A stretch of DNA of 64,000 nucleotides from Maribacter sp. 1_MG-2023. GTDB taxonomy: Bacteria > Bacteroidota > Bacteroidia > Flavobacteriales > Flavobacteriaceae. The DNA lies in the NCBI RefSeq assembly GCF_030547005.1, contig NZ_JAUOPN010000015.1, forward strand, positions 28,406-92,405. Reading direction: 5' to 3'. The first letter of the stretch is position 1; each line of letters starts with the position of its first letter. The translations under genes and the position numbers were made by a program. The notes under the pieces were generated by a model that was not told where the DNA came from, did not search any database, and saw only the letters and a list, made by a program, of their open reading frames with translations. Shown here in pieces: positions 26,363-35,960 of the stretch.

Positions 26363-27463
26363 TTATGGTTGAATCTTAACATCAAATTCAATAAAGTCAG
26401 CATTACCAAATCCTGGTTGTATGGCAGTAACTTTAATTAATCCTTTTTTACCGTAGTTGTCAACGAATTCAATAACATCACCTACGCTTAGGTTAGTGAT
26501 TTTTTGAGCATCTGGAGTTGCTGTAAAATCGATATCACCAGATAATGTTATGGCGTCAAATGCAGCAGCATCTGTAGAGGTAGAAGTAGCAAAAAACATT
26601 TGGTTCAATGTTTCTGTTGCAGCATTCTCTTCGTCTGCACCTGGCTCTAAACCTTCTACATCAAATCCAAAAGAAGCATCATATTGTTCCGTTGAAGCAA
26701 AAGAAGCATTGTCATCTGCAGAGATACCGGAAGCACCGTAGTAGTATCCGAAATCCCAGAATGCTCTAAACTCAGGTCCAACATTAATCTTGTAAACAGT
26801 TTCGTTCAATAAAGAAAAGAATGTTTCTGTATTACCATTTACATCTGGTGCAAATAATTTTACATCATTAAATTCTCTTATTGCAGCAGCAGGGTTGGCA
26901 CCTGTACCAACTGTTACTGTAATTTGACCAGCACCTAAGGCTAATCTTTTGGTAGAATCTCTAAAATCTCCTTTACCAGTAGTTGTCCAAAAAGTATATA
27001 CTATCTCACCATTGTCAATATCTGGAACTGGAAGAGGAAAAGAAAAATCGATTTCTTTTTTCGTAGCACCATCTAAGTCAATAGAACCATCAGCTTTTAA
27101 AGCTTTAGTTAAATCATCACTTACAAGGTCAAAAGAACTAAAAGGCATTTCTCCTTGTCCTAAATAATTTTGAGTAATATACATTCTACGTTGTGTAGTA
27201 GCGTCTGATGTAAAAATAACTCTACCAGTAACATTTGTACCTGCTTCTCCGCTCGCAGATGCTGTTGTAATGTTTACGGAAGGTAATGCTTCGTTAAAAA
27301 CTATCGTAGCCACTTCTGGCTCATCAGAGTCGTCAGCGCCATCATCTCCTGTAGTATCATCTGGTAATGGAGTGTCAAAAACTGAACCGTCGTCAGAACT
27401 ACAACCACCTACAAAAAGGGCAATTGTACAAATTAGAAATGTGTATTTTAAATGTTTTCTCAT
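26363..27463 (-). CDS. Secreted lipoprotein of unknown function
   Basis: 366 residues. A lipoprotein signal with lipobox GGCS (Cys21) is followed by an Asp-rich linker (about 22-50) and a beta-rich globular part. I do not recognise the family. The linker after the lipidated Cys, with Ser-Asp-Asp, is of the kind seen in surface-exposed Bacteroidota lipoproteins. It is a single-gene unit with its own terminator, divergent from the copper island. It may be unrelated to that island, since it carries no Cys or His clusters. Confidence 0.7.
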   Translation of the reverse strand: MRKHLKYTFLICTIALFVGGCSSDDGSVFDTPLPDDTTGDDGADDSDEPEVATIVFNEALPSVNITTASASGEAGTNVTGRVIFTSDATTQRRMYITQNYLGQGEMPFSSFDLVSDDLTKALKADGSIDLDGATKKEIDFSFPLPVPDIDNGEIVYTFWTTTGKGDFRDSTKRLALGAGQITVTVGTGANPAAAIREFNDVKLFAPDVNGNTETFFSLLNETVYKINVGPEFRAFWDFGYYYGASGISADDNASFASTEQYDASFGFDVEGLEPGADEENAATETLNQMFFATSTSTDAAAFDAITLSGDIDFTATPDAQKITNLSVGDVIEFVDNYGKKGLIKVTAIQPGFGNADFIEFDVKIQP

Positions 27464-27598
27464 GATTTTAAATTTAAATAGTTAGTGTTAAATCTGTTAA
27501 TGATTAATATTTTGTTAATGTGTTAACCCTTTTAACTTGAAATTATTGCAAATCGTATACTGTATGTGCCATTTTTTATGGGTTTAGCAGATGTAAGG

Positions 27599-27631
27599 CA
27601 TTTCTTATAGCAAAATTTCGTTAAAGAAATG
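27599..27631 (+). promoter_or_regulatory. Inverted repeat upstream of the copper island (operator candidate)
   Basis: CATTTCTT (27599-27606) and AAGAAATG (27624-27631) are perfect inverted copies with a 17-bp spacer, ending 30 bp before the -7 box at 27662. The centre-to-centre distance of 25 bp is compatible with a dimeric regulator. No regulator gene is adjacent. Confidence 0.35.
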
Positions 27632-27661
27632 AAGTATAAGCTCTTAAATATTAATATTTCG

Positions 27662-27669
27662 TAGTTTTG
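27662..27669 (+). promoter_or_regulatory. -7 box at the head of the copper island
   Basis: TAGTTTTG is an exact -7 match ending four bases before the GTG at 27674. The message would be nearly leaderless if GTG is the true start. The 210-bp gap it lies in also serves the divergent lipoprotein. Confidence 0.45.
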
Positions 27670-27673
27670 TAAT

Positions 27674-28087
27674 GTGAAACAATTGCTACATAAACTATTT
27701 TCTATATTCATGGCAATGCTATTATTACTGTCTACAATTTCTTGGACAGTAGAAAAGCATTTGTGTATGGGTCGTGTTATGGATGTAGCATTGTTTAATC
27801 ACGCAGATGATTGTGGCATGGAAGCTGGTTTGTCTTTATTGGAAGATGCACCTAGAGTAAAAAAGCACTGTTGTAATGACGAAGCTTTTACCATGCAAGG
27901 TCAAGATGATTTGACACATGATATTTCTAGTTTTGATTTTTCACAGCAGGTATTCTTAATCTCTTTTACAAGTTCTTATATAGGCTTGTTTGAAGAAATT
28001 ACAGATGAGAATATAGATTTTGATTTATATCCTCCGCCTTTATTGGCTGAAGATTTGAATATTCTACACCAAGTTTTCTTGATTTGA
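27674..28087 (+). CDS. HYC_CC_PP-type small exported cysteine protein
   Basis: 137 residues from a GTG start, which is needed to supply the basic start (KQLLHK) of the signal peptide; the in-frame ATG at 27710 would remove it. The features fit the small Bacteroidota HYC_CC_PP family: a KHLCMG motif at 28-33 in place of HYC, a KHCCNDE dicysteine (Cys66-Cys67), and YPPPLL near 118. Other Cys are at 31 and 47. The biochemical role of the family is unknown, but it is typically found beside TonB receptors and metal genes, as here. First gene of the copper island. Confidence 0.78.
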   Translation: MKQLLHKLFSIFMAMLLLLSTISWTVEKHLCMGRVMDVALFNHADDCGMEAGLSLLEDAPRVKKHCCNDEAFTMQGQDDLTHDISSFDFSQQVFLISFTSSYIGLFEEITDENIDFDLYPPPLLAEDLNILHQVFLI

Positions 28088-28149
28088 TTTAAAACGTGTT
28101 ATACGTCGCTTTTTGCGTTCACACATTTTTTAATCAAATCTAATATTCA

Positions 28150-28920
28150 ATGAAAAATTTTACTTGGCTTTTAGCCATTATCCTATTTGGGATACAATAT
28201 TGTGAGGCACAAGGTCCTCCTATTACTGCTGATAAACCAATTATGTTGGGTGGCGGTAGCTTTACTGCAAAAACCTTAACAGAGATACGGCATACGGAAA
28301 GAGGTGATTTTACCTATGTTCCGGTAATGCTACATTATTTGCCAACTTCTAATTCTTTGGTGGCAATACATTTACCTTATATAAATTATGATATCGAAAA
28401 CGGACCAAGTGGTAGCAGTTTAGCGGATATTAAAATAATGGGAAAATATCAATTCTTTAGAAAAGATGGTACAGGCAAGACCTTTAGAATGGTAGCCAAA
28501 ACATTACAAACACTGCCTACTGGTAAAGAATTGGACGTAATGGATTTAAGTACTGGCAAATATGCGGGATATTATGGAATTGTTGCAGGTTACGAATCGC
28601 TGAAATATGGTATTTCTAACGAACTGGGCTATAATTGGGTACCCGATGGTAGTTTAGATGCTTTGACCCATAAAATCGGTTTCGGTCTTCCATTGTTAAA
28701 GCCACAGTATCCTAATAAACAAATCAATCTGTATTTTGAATATACCAATTTATGGCTGGTAGAGCGTGATTGGTATCAATTATTGTACGCACAAGGGTTA
28801 CAGTATGCAAGAAAGAATGTTACGTTCGACTTAGCGGTACAGGTACCGTTGGTAAACGATATTGAAGCAGGTCGTAAATTAAACTATAGCCTGTTTTTAG
28901 GTTCTAGATATTCATTTTAA
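28150..28920 (+). CDS. Exported outer-membrane barrel-like protein
   Basis: 256 residues with a signal peptide (about 1-20, ending CEAQ). The rest alternates polar and hydrophobic residues in short strands with many Tyr and ends in a terminal Phe (SRYSF), the usual C-terminal signature of outer-membrane beta barrels. It vaguely resembles the phenol-degradation MetA/transporter barrel family, but this is not firm. Substrate unknown. It is second in the island, 24 bp before the double-HMA gene. Confidence 0.62.
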   Translation: MKNFTWLLAIILFGIQYCEAQGPPITADKPIMLGGGSFTAKTLTEIRHTERGDFTYVPVMLHYLPTSNSLVAIHLPYINYDIENGPSGSSLADIKIMGKYQFFRKDGTGKTFRMVAKTLQTLPTGKELDVMDLSTGKYAGYYGIVAGYESLKYGISNELGYNWVPDGSLDALTHKIGFGLPLLKPQYPNKQINLYFEYTNLWLVERDWYQLLYAQGLQYARKNVTFDLAVQVPLVNDIEAGRKLNYSLFLGSRYSF

Positions 28921-28944
28921 TAAAAATTTTTAAAACATAAAATA

Positions 28945-29574
28945 ATGAAAAAATCAATAATTATATCGGCGTTACTAACGCTAATGGTTGTCTTTAGTGC
29001 GGTTGCACAAGATGGTAAGGATAAGTTTATGGTACAGGTAGATGGTCTAGGTTGTCCGTTTTGTGCATATGGTCTTGAGAAGAAATTCAAGGAGTTTAAA
29101 GGTATTAAAAATGTGAAGATAGATATCGAAACAGGTGACTTTAGTTTTTCTTATCCTTCGGAAAAAGCATTAACACTAGCTGATGTAGAGAAGCAAGTTG
29201 AAAAAGCGGGTTACACGCCAATTACCGCAAAAGTTGAACGTGCCAATGGTGAAATTGAGGAATCATCTGCGAGTGAAATGACTAAAAAGTCTGAAGGCAC
29301 GGTGAGTAAAAAGGTAATGGTAGCCGGTAACTGTGCTATGTGTGAGGCTAGAATAACCAAAGCTGCAGAATCTGTGCAAGGTGTTTCTGCCGTTTCTTGG
29401 GATAAGGATACAAAAATCATGAACGTTTCATTTGATGCGGGATTAACTTCTCTTGAAAAAATTGAAAAGGAAGTAGCGGTTGCAGGTCATGACACCAAAA
29501 ACCATCAAGCACATACCGATGATTATGGAAATTTACCAGCATGTTGTAAGTACGAACGTTTAAGCTATAAATAA
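28945..29574 (+). CDS. Exported double heavy-metal-associated (HMA) domain protein
   Basis: 209 residues. A signal peptide (about 1-21, ending AVAQ) precedes two HMA ferredoxin-like domains: the first has GLGCPFC (Cys37, Cys40), the second GNCAMC (Cys130, Cys133). The tail continues with GHDTK and a LPACCKY motif (Cys200-Cys201). HMA CxxC sites bind Cu(I) and pass it between partners. Since this protein is exported, it probably acts as a periplasmic copper chaperone. The same tail type recurs in the single-HMA gene at 35267. Its stop overlaps the next start by one base (TAATG). Confidence 0.87.
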   Translation: MKKSIIISALLTLMVVFSAVAQDGKDKFMVQVDGLGCPFCAYGLEKKFKEFKGIKNVKIDIETGDFSFSYPSEKALTLADVEKQVEKAGYTPITAKVERANGEIEESSASEMTKKSEGTVSKKVMVAGNCAMCEARITKAAESVQGVSAVSWDKDTKIMNVSFDAGLTSLEKIEKEVAVAGHDTKNHQAHTDDYGNLPACCKYERLSYK

Positions 29575-30407
29575 TGAGAAAAAGTATATGTATACTCATC
29601 GTTTTAGTTTTTGCGTCTGCTTGTAAAGAAAAAGCACCTGTTCCTAAAGAGTGGGTGTTGTCTAGAACTATTCAATTAGACGGGGTAAATCCTATTGGGT
29701 TAACACAGGTAAATGGAGATATTTGGCTATCTGATGGTGACCATAATCGATTAGTAAAGATTAATGAAAAAGGTAAGATTACCCAAACAATAGATTCGTT
29801 AGACCGACCAATGCATATTGATGCTGTGAAGGAAACGATTTTTATTCCTCAGTATGGAAAAGATGTAATTGAAACCGTTGATGAAAAAGGGAGGTTTGTA
29901 ATGCAGGTTTCTGATTCTTTAGATGCCCCTGCGGGAGTGTCTGTTTTTGATAATGAAAGAGCTATTGCAGATTTTTACAATAACCGTATTCTTTACTTTG
30001 ATGGTGCAAATTGGATTTCTTTTGGAAAGGAAGGAAAAGCTGAGGGAGAATTTTATTATCCAACAGATGTGCAAATTACCAAAGATAAAATTTGGGTTGC
30101 AGATGCCTATAATAATAGAATTCAAGTGTTTGATAAAAAAGGCGGTTTTCTTCAAATGATGGGTCAAAATCAGAAGATGAATGCAGCAACAGGAATATTT
30201 GTTTCAGAAAATGAAGTTTTTGTAACTGACTTTGAAAACAACCGTGTTCTCATTTTTGATAAGACTGGCAAGTTATTGCAGGTGTTAATAGACCAGATTG
30301 AAAAACCTACTGATATGATGATTAAAGATGAAGTGCTTTACGTTATAAATTATCGAAATGGGAAGCTTAATCTCTTTGATAAACAGCCCATCGTTATAAA
30401 GAAATAA
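29574..30407 (+). CDS. NHL-repeat beta-propeller lipoprotein
   Basis: 277 residues. Lipoprotein signal with lipobox ASAC (Cys17). About six NHL-type repeats follow, each with an asparagine-arginine-(V/I) strand such as DGDHNRLVKI, DFYNNRILYF, DAYNNRIQVF and DFENNRVLIF, which form a beta propeller. NHL propellers bind partners or ligands rather than catalyse by themselves. Translationally coupled to the double-HMA gene, so it probably serves the same copper system. Its precise role is unknown. Confidence 0.85.
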   Translation: MRKSICILIVLVFASACKEKAPVPKEWVLSRTIQLDGVNPIGLTQVNGDIWLSDGDHNRLVKINEKGKITQTIDSLDRPMHIDAVKETIFIPQYGKDVIETVDEKGRFVMQVSDSLDAPAGVSVFDNERAIADFYNNRILYFDGANWISFGKEGKAEGEFYYPTDVQITKDKIWVADAYNNRIQVFDKKGGFLQMMGQNQKMNAATGIFVSENEVFVTDFENNRVLIFDKTGKLLQVLIDQIEKPTDMMIKDEVLYVINYRNGKLNLFDKQPIVIKK

Positions 30408-30466
30408 TTCTTTATCTACATTATTGATTAGATATCTGGGTTTACATAATATTTTTAATACAGCAA

Positions 30467-32959
30467 ATGAAACATACATATACTATAGTTGGTATGACCT
30501 GCAATGGCTGTAGAGGCCATGTTGAGCAAACCTTGGCTAAAATTAGCGGAGTATCGAATGCTGCGGTGAATTTAGAAAAGGCTGAAGCAGTTTTGGAAAT
30601 GGATAATCATATTCCTTTAAAAACTTTGCAGGCGGCTATGGAAGCTGACGGAGGGCATTATTCGATTCATGAACTCGGTGCTCATGTGCATGAGGCTACA
30701 AAACCCAAGGCGGTCGAGAATGGTAATGGTGTTTTTTACTGCCCAATGCATTGCGAAGGAGAAAAGACATATACAGAACCTGGCGATTGCCCAGTTTGTG
30801 GTATGGATTTGGTAGAAGAGGCTAGTGCTACAACGAATAAAGGTCAAGAGTATACGTGCCCAATGCATCCAGAGGTTGTTAGTGATGAACCTGGTGATTG
30901 TCCAATTTGTGGTATGGACTTGGTGCCGAAGCAAGAAGATATTTCAGCTGAAGAAAAGAGTTATAAGAAACTACTGAATAAGTTTAAAATAGCAGTTGGG
31001 TTTACGTTGCCGATTTTTTTAATTGCAATGTCAGAAATGATACCTAATAATCCGCTTCAAAATATTTTGAGTTTAAAATATTGGAACTGGGTGCAATTTG
31101 CATTATCGATACCTGTGGTGTTTTATGCAACGTGGATGTTTTTTGAACGTGCCTATCGTTCGGTAAAAACATGGAATTTAAACATGTTTACATTAATTGG
31201 TATTGGTGCAGGTGTGGCGTGGTTGTTTAGTGTATTTGCTATTTTGGTACCCGATTTTTTTCCGCCACAATTTAAAACGGATCAAGGTACCGTTCATGTT
31301 TATTTCGAAGCAGCTACGGTGATTTTGACCTTAGTGCTTTTTGGTCAGTTATTAGAAGCTCGCGCACATAGTAAAACGAATTCTGCGGTAAAAGAACTGT
31401 TGAAATTAGCGCCTAATAAAGCTATTAAAATTGTAGACGGTAAAGAAGAGAGCATTTCTATTGATCAGATTTCAAAAGGAGATTTGCTTCGCGTAAAACC
31501 AGGCGATAAAATACCTGTAGATGGTAGTATTTATGAAGGTGAAAGCACAGTCGATGAATCTATGATTACAGGTGAACCTGTACCGGTTCAAAAAGTAGTC
31601 GGTGATATAATAAGTTCAGGTACTATAAATGGTAAGGGTTCATTTATAATGACAGCAGAGAAAGTAGGGGCAGATACGCTCTTATCTCAAATCATTGATA
31701 TGGTGAACAAGGCGAGTCGTAGCCAGGCGCCTATTCAAAAACTAGCAGATAAAATATCTAGTTATTTTGTACCGGCAGTTGTCTTTATTTCTATTGTAAC
31801 TTTTATAGTTTGGATCATTTTCGGACCTGATCCAGCTTATGTATTTGCGTTGGTAAATGCTATTGCGGTATTAATTATTGCTTGTCCGTGTGCATTAGGT
31901 TTGGCAACACCCATGTCTGTTATGGTAGGTGTGGGTAAAGGAGCGCAATCTGGTGTGTTGATTAAAAATGCCGAAGCACTTGAGCGTATGGATAAAATTG
32001 ATACGCTAATTATAGATAAAACAGGAACTATAACCGAAGGGAAGCCATCGGTAGAAAAAGTAGGGAGCATAGCAGAAAGTGACTCAGAAAAGGTGCTGCA
32101 GTATATCGTTTCTTTAAATCAGTTAAGTGAGCATCCATTAGCAGATGCTATCGTTAATTACGGAAAATCTCAAAATGTAGAACTAATAAAAGTTGATGAT
32201 TTTAATTCTATTACGGGTATGGGTGTTGCTGGTAAAATTAATGGAGAATCTGTTGTTTTAGGAAATGATAAAATGATGGGTGAGGCTAAAGTGGCTATTC
32301 CTGAAAATTTACAAGTAGTTGTTGTTGCGCATCAAAAGCAAGGTAAAACAGTTTCTTATGTAGCGATTGATGGTAATGCTGTTGGTTTTGTGGCTATTGG
32401 TGACCAGATTAAAGAGACAAGTAAAAAGGCGATTGAAGCGCTTCAGAAATCTGGTATCTCGGTAATCATGTTAACAGGTGATAATTATGATACGGCAAAG
32501 GCTGTAGCTGAACATTTGAATTTAGCAGAATTTAAAGCAGGAATGCTTCCTCAAGACAAGCTAGCAGAAGTGGAACGTTTGCAGTCAGAGGGTAAAAAAG
32601 TGGCTGTTGCTGGCGATGGTATAAATGACGCGCCTGCATTAGCAAAAAGTGATGTTGGTATTGCTATGGGTACAGGTACAGATGTTGCTATTGAGAGTGC
32701 AACTATTACGCTGGTTAAAGGTGATTTACATGGTATTGTGAAAGCACACAACTTGAGTAAAGCTGTTATGAAAAATATCAAGCAAAACTTATTTTTTGCA
32801 CTGATTTATAATACCGTTGGTATCCCAATTGCAGCGGGAGTTTTGTATCCGTTTTTTGGATTGTTGCTATCGCCTATGATTGCGGCTTTAGCAATGAGTT
32901 TTAGTTCTGTTTCAGTGATTGCAAATGCATTGCGATTAAGAGCAGCAAAAATTGATTAA
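30467..32959 (+). CDS. copA: Cu(I)-translocating P1B-1-type ATPase (CopA type)
   Basis: 830 residues. An N-terminal HMA domain (GMTCNGC, Cys12 and Cys15) is followed by two heavy-metal-binding zinc-ribbon-like modules (CPMH...CPVCGMD and CPMH...CPICGMD at about 91-115 and 130-152). The pump core has the CPC motif at 473-475, phosphorylated Asp517 in DKTGT, and [10 protein letters not shown]. The membrane signature sets of the P1B-1 class, NX6YNX4P ([12 protein letters not shown]) and PX6MX2SSXSV (MSFSSVSV), are both matched, pointing to monovalent copper or silver. The pump exports Cu(I) from the cytoplasm. It is the catalytic centre of the island. Confidence 0.96.
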   Translation: MKHTYTIVGMTCNGCRGHVEQTLAKISGVSNAAVNLEKAEAVLEMDNHIPLKTLQAAMEADGGHYSIHELGAHVHEATKPKAVENGNGVFYCPMHCEGEKTYTEPGDCPVCGMDLVEEASATTNKGQEYTCPMHPEVVSDEPGDCPICGMDLVPKQEDISAEEKSYKKLLNKFKIAVGFTLPIFLIAMSEMIPNNPLQNILSLKYWNWVQFALSIPVVFYATWMFFERAYRSVKTWNLNMFTLIGIGAGVAWLFSVFAILVPDFFPPQFKTDQGTVHVYFEAATVILTLVLFGQLLEARAHSKTNSAVKELLKLAPNKAIKIVDGKEESISIDQISKGDLLRVKPGDKIPVDGSIYEGESTVDESMITGEPVPVQKVVGDIISSGTINGKGSFIMTAEKVGADTLLSQIIDMVNKASRSQAPIQKLADKISSYFVPAVVFISIVTFIVWIIFGPDPAYVFALVNAIAVLIIACPCALGLATPMSVMVGVGKGAQSGVLIKNAEALERMDKIDTLIIDKTGTITEGKPSVEKVGSIAESDSEKVLQYIVSLNQLSEHPLADAIVNYGKSQNVELIKVDDFNSITGMGVAGKINGESVVLGNDKMMGEAKVAIPENLQVVVVAHQKQGKTVSYVAIDGNAVGFVAIGDQIKETSKKAIEALQKSGISVIMLTGDNYDTAKAVAEHLNLAEFKAGMLPQDKLAEVERLQSEGKKVAVAGDGINDAPALAKSDVGIAMGTGTDVAIESATITLVKGDLHGIVKAHNLSKAVMKNIKQNLFFALIYNTVGIPIAAGVLYPFFGLLLSPMIAALAMSFSSVSVIANALRLRAAKID

Positions 32960-32980
32960 TCAAATTGAATAAAAAATTAA

Positions 32981-35245
32981 ATGAATAAATATATAGTACT
33001 AACAATAATAGCCATGTTGCCGTGGTTTGCTTTTTCTCAAGAAAAGGTAGAAGGTGTAGTGTTAGATTCTGAAGGGTCTAATGCATTGACACTTTCGGGT
33101 GCAAATGTCTATTGGCAAGACTCTCAAACGGGAGTGGTGACAGATTTTGATGGTAAATTTTCAATTCCGTATAAAAAAGAATTTAATAAATTAATAATTA
33201 GTTATGTCGGTTTTGAAACTGATACATTAACTATAAATGAACCAAAGACAATTCGCGTAAGTTTAAAACCATCTAATGAATTAGATGAGGTTGTGGTACA
33301 ACAAGAGCGAGATCCAATACAGAAGACGTATTTCAGTCCACAGAACGTCATTACCGTTAATAGTGCGGAGTTGTTGAAAGCGGCTTGTTGTAATTTGGCA
33401 GAAAGTTTTGAAACCAATCCATCTATAGATGTAAATCTTTCTGACGGATTAACGGGGACCAAACAAATACAAATGTTGGGATTGACGAGTCCGTATTTAT
33501 TAATCACACAAGAGAATATTCCTATGGTTCGTGGAGCATCACAGGCATATGGATTAACATTTACACCTGGTACATGGATAGAGAGTATTCAAATTACAAA
33601 AGGTGCAGGTAGTGTCGTTAATGGCTATGAAAGTATATCCGGACAAATAAATACAGAGCTGGTAAAACCATTAACTGATAATGCTGTTTTTGTAAATGGA
33701 TATGCCAATCAAAATGGACGTTATGAACTGAATACGCATTTTAATAGAAAGTTGACCGACAAGTGGAGTACAGGGTTGTATATTCATGGAAACAAGCGAA
33801 CACAAAAAGAAGATAATAATGAAGACGGATTTTTAGATGCTCCTTTGGCGGATCAAATAAATGTAATGAACCGTTGGCAGTATCAAGATGCAGAAAAGGG
33901 GTGGGTAAGTTTCTTCAATGTTCGTTTTTTAAATGATGAAAAACAAGTAGGGCAAGTAGATTTTAATCCTGATACAGATAGGGTAGATGGTAGTAATAGG
34001 TCACTGAGCGGAGCCGAAGTGTGGGGTAGTGAGATTAATACACGTAGGTTCGATACTTCATTAAAACTTGGTTATGTTTTTCCTGAATTGCCCTTTCAAA
34101 GTTTAGGTTTTCAAACATCATACAGTTTACATAAACAAGATTCCTATTTCGGATTTAGAACCTATGATATCAATCATGAAAGTTTGTATAGTAATTTGCT
34201 TTTTAATTCTATAATTGGTGATACTAGAAATAAGTTTAAAACTGGAATTACATTTGCTTATGATGGTTATGATGAAATGGTTGCTGCAACAGATTATTCT
34301 AGAGACGACACGTCTGTAGGAGCATTTTTTGAATATAGCTATGAGAATCTAGAAAAAGTAAGTCTTACTGCTGGTTTACGAGTAGATAACCATAATAGGT
34401 TAGGTACTTTTGTAACGCCTAGATTTCATATTAGATATACACCATGGGAAAAAGGGAGTCTAAGAGGTTCATTTGGTAGAGGTAAAAGAGCTGCAAATAT
34501 TTTTGCAGAGAATCAGCAGTTGTTTGCATCCGCAAGGCAAATTAATATAGGCAATACAGGAGGTAAGGTGTATGGTTTAGATCCGGAAGATGCATGGAAT
34601 TACGGAGTAAGCTTTTTGCAGGGATTCAATTTCTTAAATAAAAAAGGAGATATTTCGTTGGATTATTATATCACCGATTTTGAAAATCAAGTAGTAGTAG
34701 ATTGGGAAAATCCGCAAGAGGTTTCTTTTTATAATTTAGATGGAGATAGTAGTGCTAAGAGTTTTCAAGTTGAGGTTAATTACGAGCTATTAACCCGTTT
34801 AAATTTTAGAACGTCATATAAGTTTTATGATGTATCGACCGATTATAATAGCGGCAATCTACAAAAACCGTTATTGGCTCAAAACCGATTTTTTGCTAAT
34901 TTAGGTTATGAGACCGAAGCAAAAGAAAACGGTGCACAGTGGAAGTTCGATTATACCTTGCATGCTTTAGGTAAAATGAGATTACCTGATACCAGTGTTA
35001 ATGAGCCGGCGTATCAATTAGGCGAATATTCATCACCTTATAATTTAATGAATGCCCAAATAACCAAGGTGTTTTCTAATAGGATAGAGTTATATATAGG
35101 TGGCGAGAATTTAACAGGAGAACAACAAAATAATCCAGTTTTAGGAGCGAATGATCCTTTTGGTCCCAATTTTGATACAACTATAGTATATGCGCCAATT
35201 ATGGGAAGAATGTTCTATGGCGGATTCAGATTTAAAATTCAGTAA
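32981..35245 (+). CDS. TonB-dependent receptor with CC motif in the plug
   Basis: 754 residues: signal peptide (about 1-19), a carboxypeptidase-regulatory-like beta-sandwich domain (about 24-100), a plug (about 115-230) and a C-terminal 22-strand barrel ending FRFKIQ. The plug contains AACCNLAESFETN with Cys136-Cys137, a feature of a distinct receptor group found in metal clusters. Such receptors import large or scarce ligands across the outer membrane. With CopA and HMA proteins on either side, copper, possibly chelated, is the likely ligand. Whether it serves uptake or resistance cannot be read from the sequence. Confidence 0.9.
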   Translation: MNKYIVLTIIAMLPWFAFSQEKVEGVVLDSEGSNALTLSGANVYWQDSQTGVVTDFDGKFSIPYKKEFNKLIISYVGFETDTLTINEPKTIRVSLKPSNELDEVVVQQERDPIQKTYFSPQNVITVNSAELLKAACCNLAESFETNPSIDVNLSDGLTGTKQIQMLGLTSPYLLITQENIPMVRGASQAYGLTFTPGTWIESIQITKGAGSVVNGYESISGQINTELVKPLTDNAVFVNGYANQNGRYELNTHFNRKLTDKWSTGLYIHGNKRTQKEDNNEDGFLDAPLADQINVMNRWQYQDAEKGWVSFFNVRFLNDEKQVGQVDFNPDTDRVDGSNRSLSGAEVWGSEINTRRFDTSLKLGYVFPELPFQSLGFQTSYSLHKQDSYFGFRTYDINHESLYSNLLFNSIIGDTRNKFKTGITFAYDGYDEMVAATDYSRDDTSVGAFFEYSYENLEKVSLTAGLRVDNHNRLGTFVTPRFHIRYTPWEKGSLRGSFGRGKRAANIFAENQQLFASARQINIGNTGGKVYGLDPEDAWNYGVSFLQGFNFLNKKGDISLDYYITDFENQVVVDWENPQEVSFYNLDGDSSAKSFQVEVNYELLTRLNFRTSYKFYDVSTDYNSGNLQKPLLAQNRFFANLGYETEAKENGAQWKFDYTLHALGKMRLPDTSVNEPAYQLGEYSSPYNLMNAQITKVFSNRIELYIGGENLTGEQQNNPVLGANDPFGPNFDTTIVYAPIMGRMFYGGFRFKIQ

Positions 35246-35266
35246 CTAACGATTAATATAAAAACA

Positions 35267-35635
35267 ATGAAAGCAACGATTTTATCAATAGCAATGATGC
35301 TTATTGCAGTAGTAACCTATGCACAAGACAAGAACAAGAAAGTAACTTTTGATGTCAATGGTAGATGTGCCATGTGTAAAGAGCGTATAGAAGAAGCAGC
35401 CTTAAATGTGAAAGGTGTAAAATATGCAAATTGGAGTATACCAACACATCAGCTAAATATAATAATGGATGAGCGTAAGACCGATGCCATGAAGGTTAAA
35501 ACAGCAATAGTTGCTGTGGGTCACGATACCAAAGAATTAAAAGCAACTGATGAGGCATACAATAGTGTGCACCCTTGCTGTTTGTATAGAGAAGACAATT
35601 CTGATGATGGAAAACACCATGGAAATAAGCAGTAA
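35267..35635 (+). CDS. Exported single-HMA domain protein with dicysteine tail
   Basis: 122 residues: signal peptide (about 1-20, ending TYAQ), one HMA domain with GRCAMC (Cys34, Cys37), and a tail GHDTK...HPCCLYRED with Cys104-Cys105, followed by a short His-containing end (KHHGNK). The tail closely parallels the second half of the double-HMA protein at 28945. Probably a periplasmic copper chaperone. Last gene of the island, 21 bp after the receptor. Confidence 0.88.
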   Translation: MKATILSIAMMLIAVVTYAQDKNKKVTFDVNGRCAMCKERIEEAALNVKGVKYANWSIPTHQLNIIMDERKTDAMKVKTAIVAVGHDTKELKATDEAYNSVHPCCLYREDNSDDGKHHGNKQ

Positions 35636-35769
35636 TAATTGCCTTTTGTCAAGTTTGATTTTGGACTGAAAACCCAGTAAAGAATTTTAGTTAATTTTTT
35701 GCCAACGCAATTATCACGAATCAAAATCTGAAATACATTAGCTATAGATTTATCTTTAATTCTATAACA

Positions 35770-35868
35770 ATGGCACAAGCAAAATCAGCAGGAAAACCAG
35801 CTGCAAAACCTTCTCCGGCAAAAGCTGGAAAAAAGGCTGCTCCAAAAGCTGCTCCTAAAAAGAAGTAG
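35770..35868 (+). CDS. Tiny Lys/Ala/Pro-rich basic protein
   Basis: A 32-residue frame, ATG to TAG, made only of Met, Ala, Gln, Lys, Ser, Gly and Pro, with Lys-Ala-Ala-Pro repeats and a KKK end. It resembles the tail of histone H1 or of bacterial HU/TopA extensions and should bind nucleic acid. Start chosen because it opens the frame; -7-like TATCTTTA (one mismatch) lies about 12 bp before it, and a strong terminator follows at 35908. This flanking arrangement is the main argument that it is a true gene. I do not recognise a named family. Confidence 0.6.
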   Translation: MAQAKSAGKPAAKPSPAKAGKKAAPKAAPKKK

Positions 35869-35907
35869 TTAAGTTGTTGCCTTTAGAAGGCGATACCGTT
35901 TGGACGA

Positions 35908-35945
35908 TAAAACCACCTTCTGTAAATAAAGAAGGTGGTTTTTTT
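35908..35945 (+). terminator. Terminator after the tiny basic protein gene
   Basis: AACCACCTTC and GAAGGTGGTT form a 10-bp stem around a TGTAAATAAA loop, followed by a run of seven or more T. Confidence 0.88.
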
Positions 35946-35960
35946 GTTGCTCATATTTGA

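Noticed and set aside
27496..27536. GTTAA(T/C) repeats upstream of the unknown lipoprotein
   Set aside because: AT-rich short words with uneven spacing; chance is a sufficient explanation.
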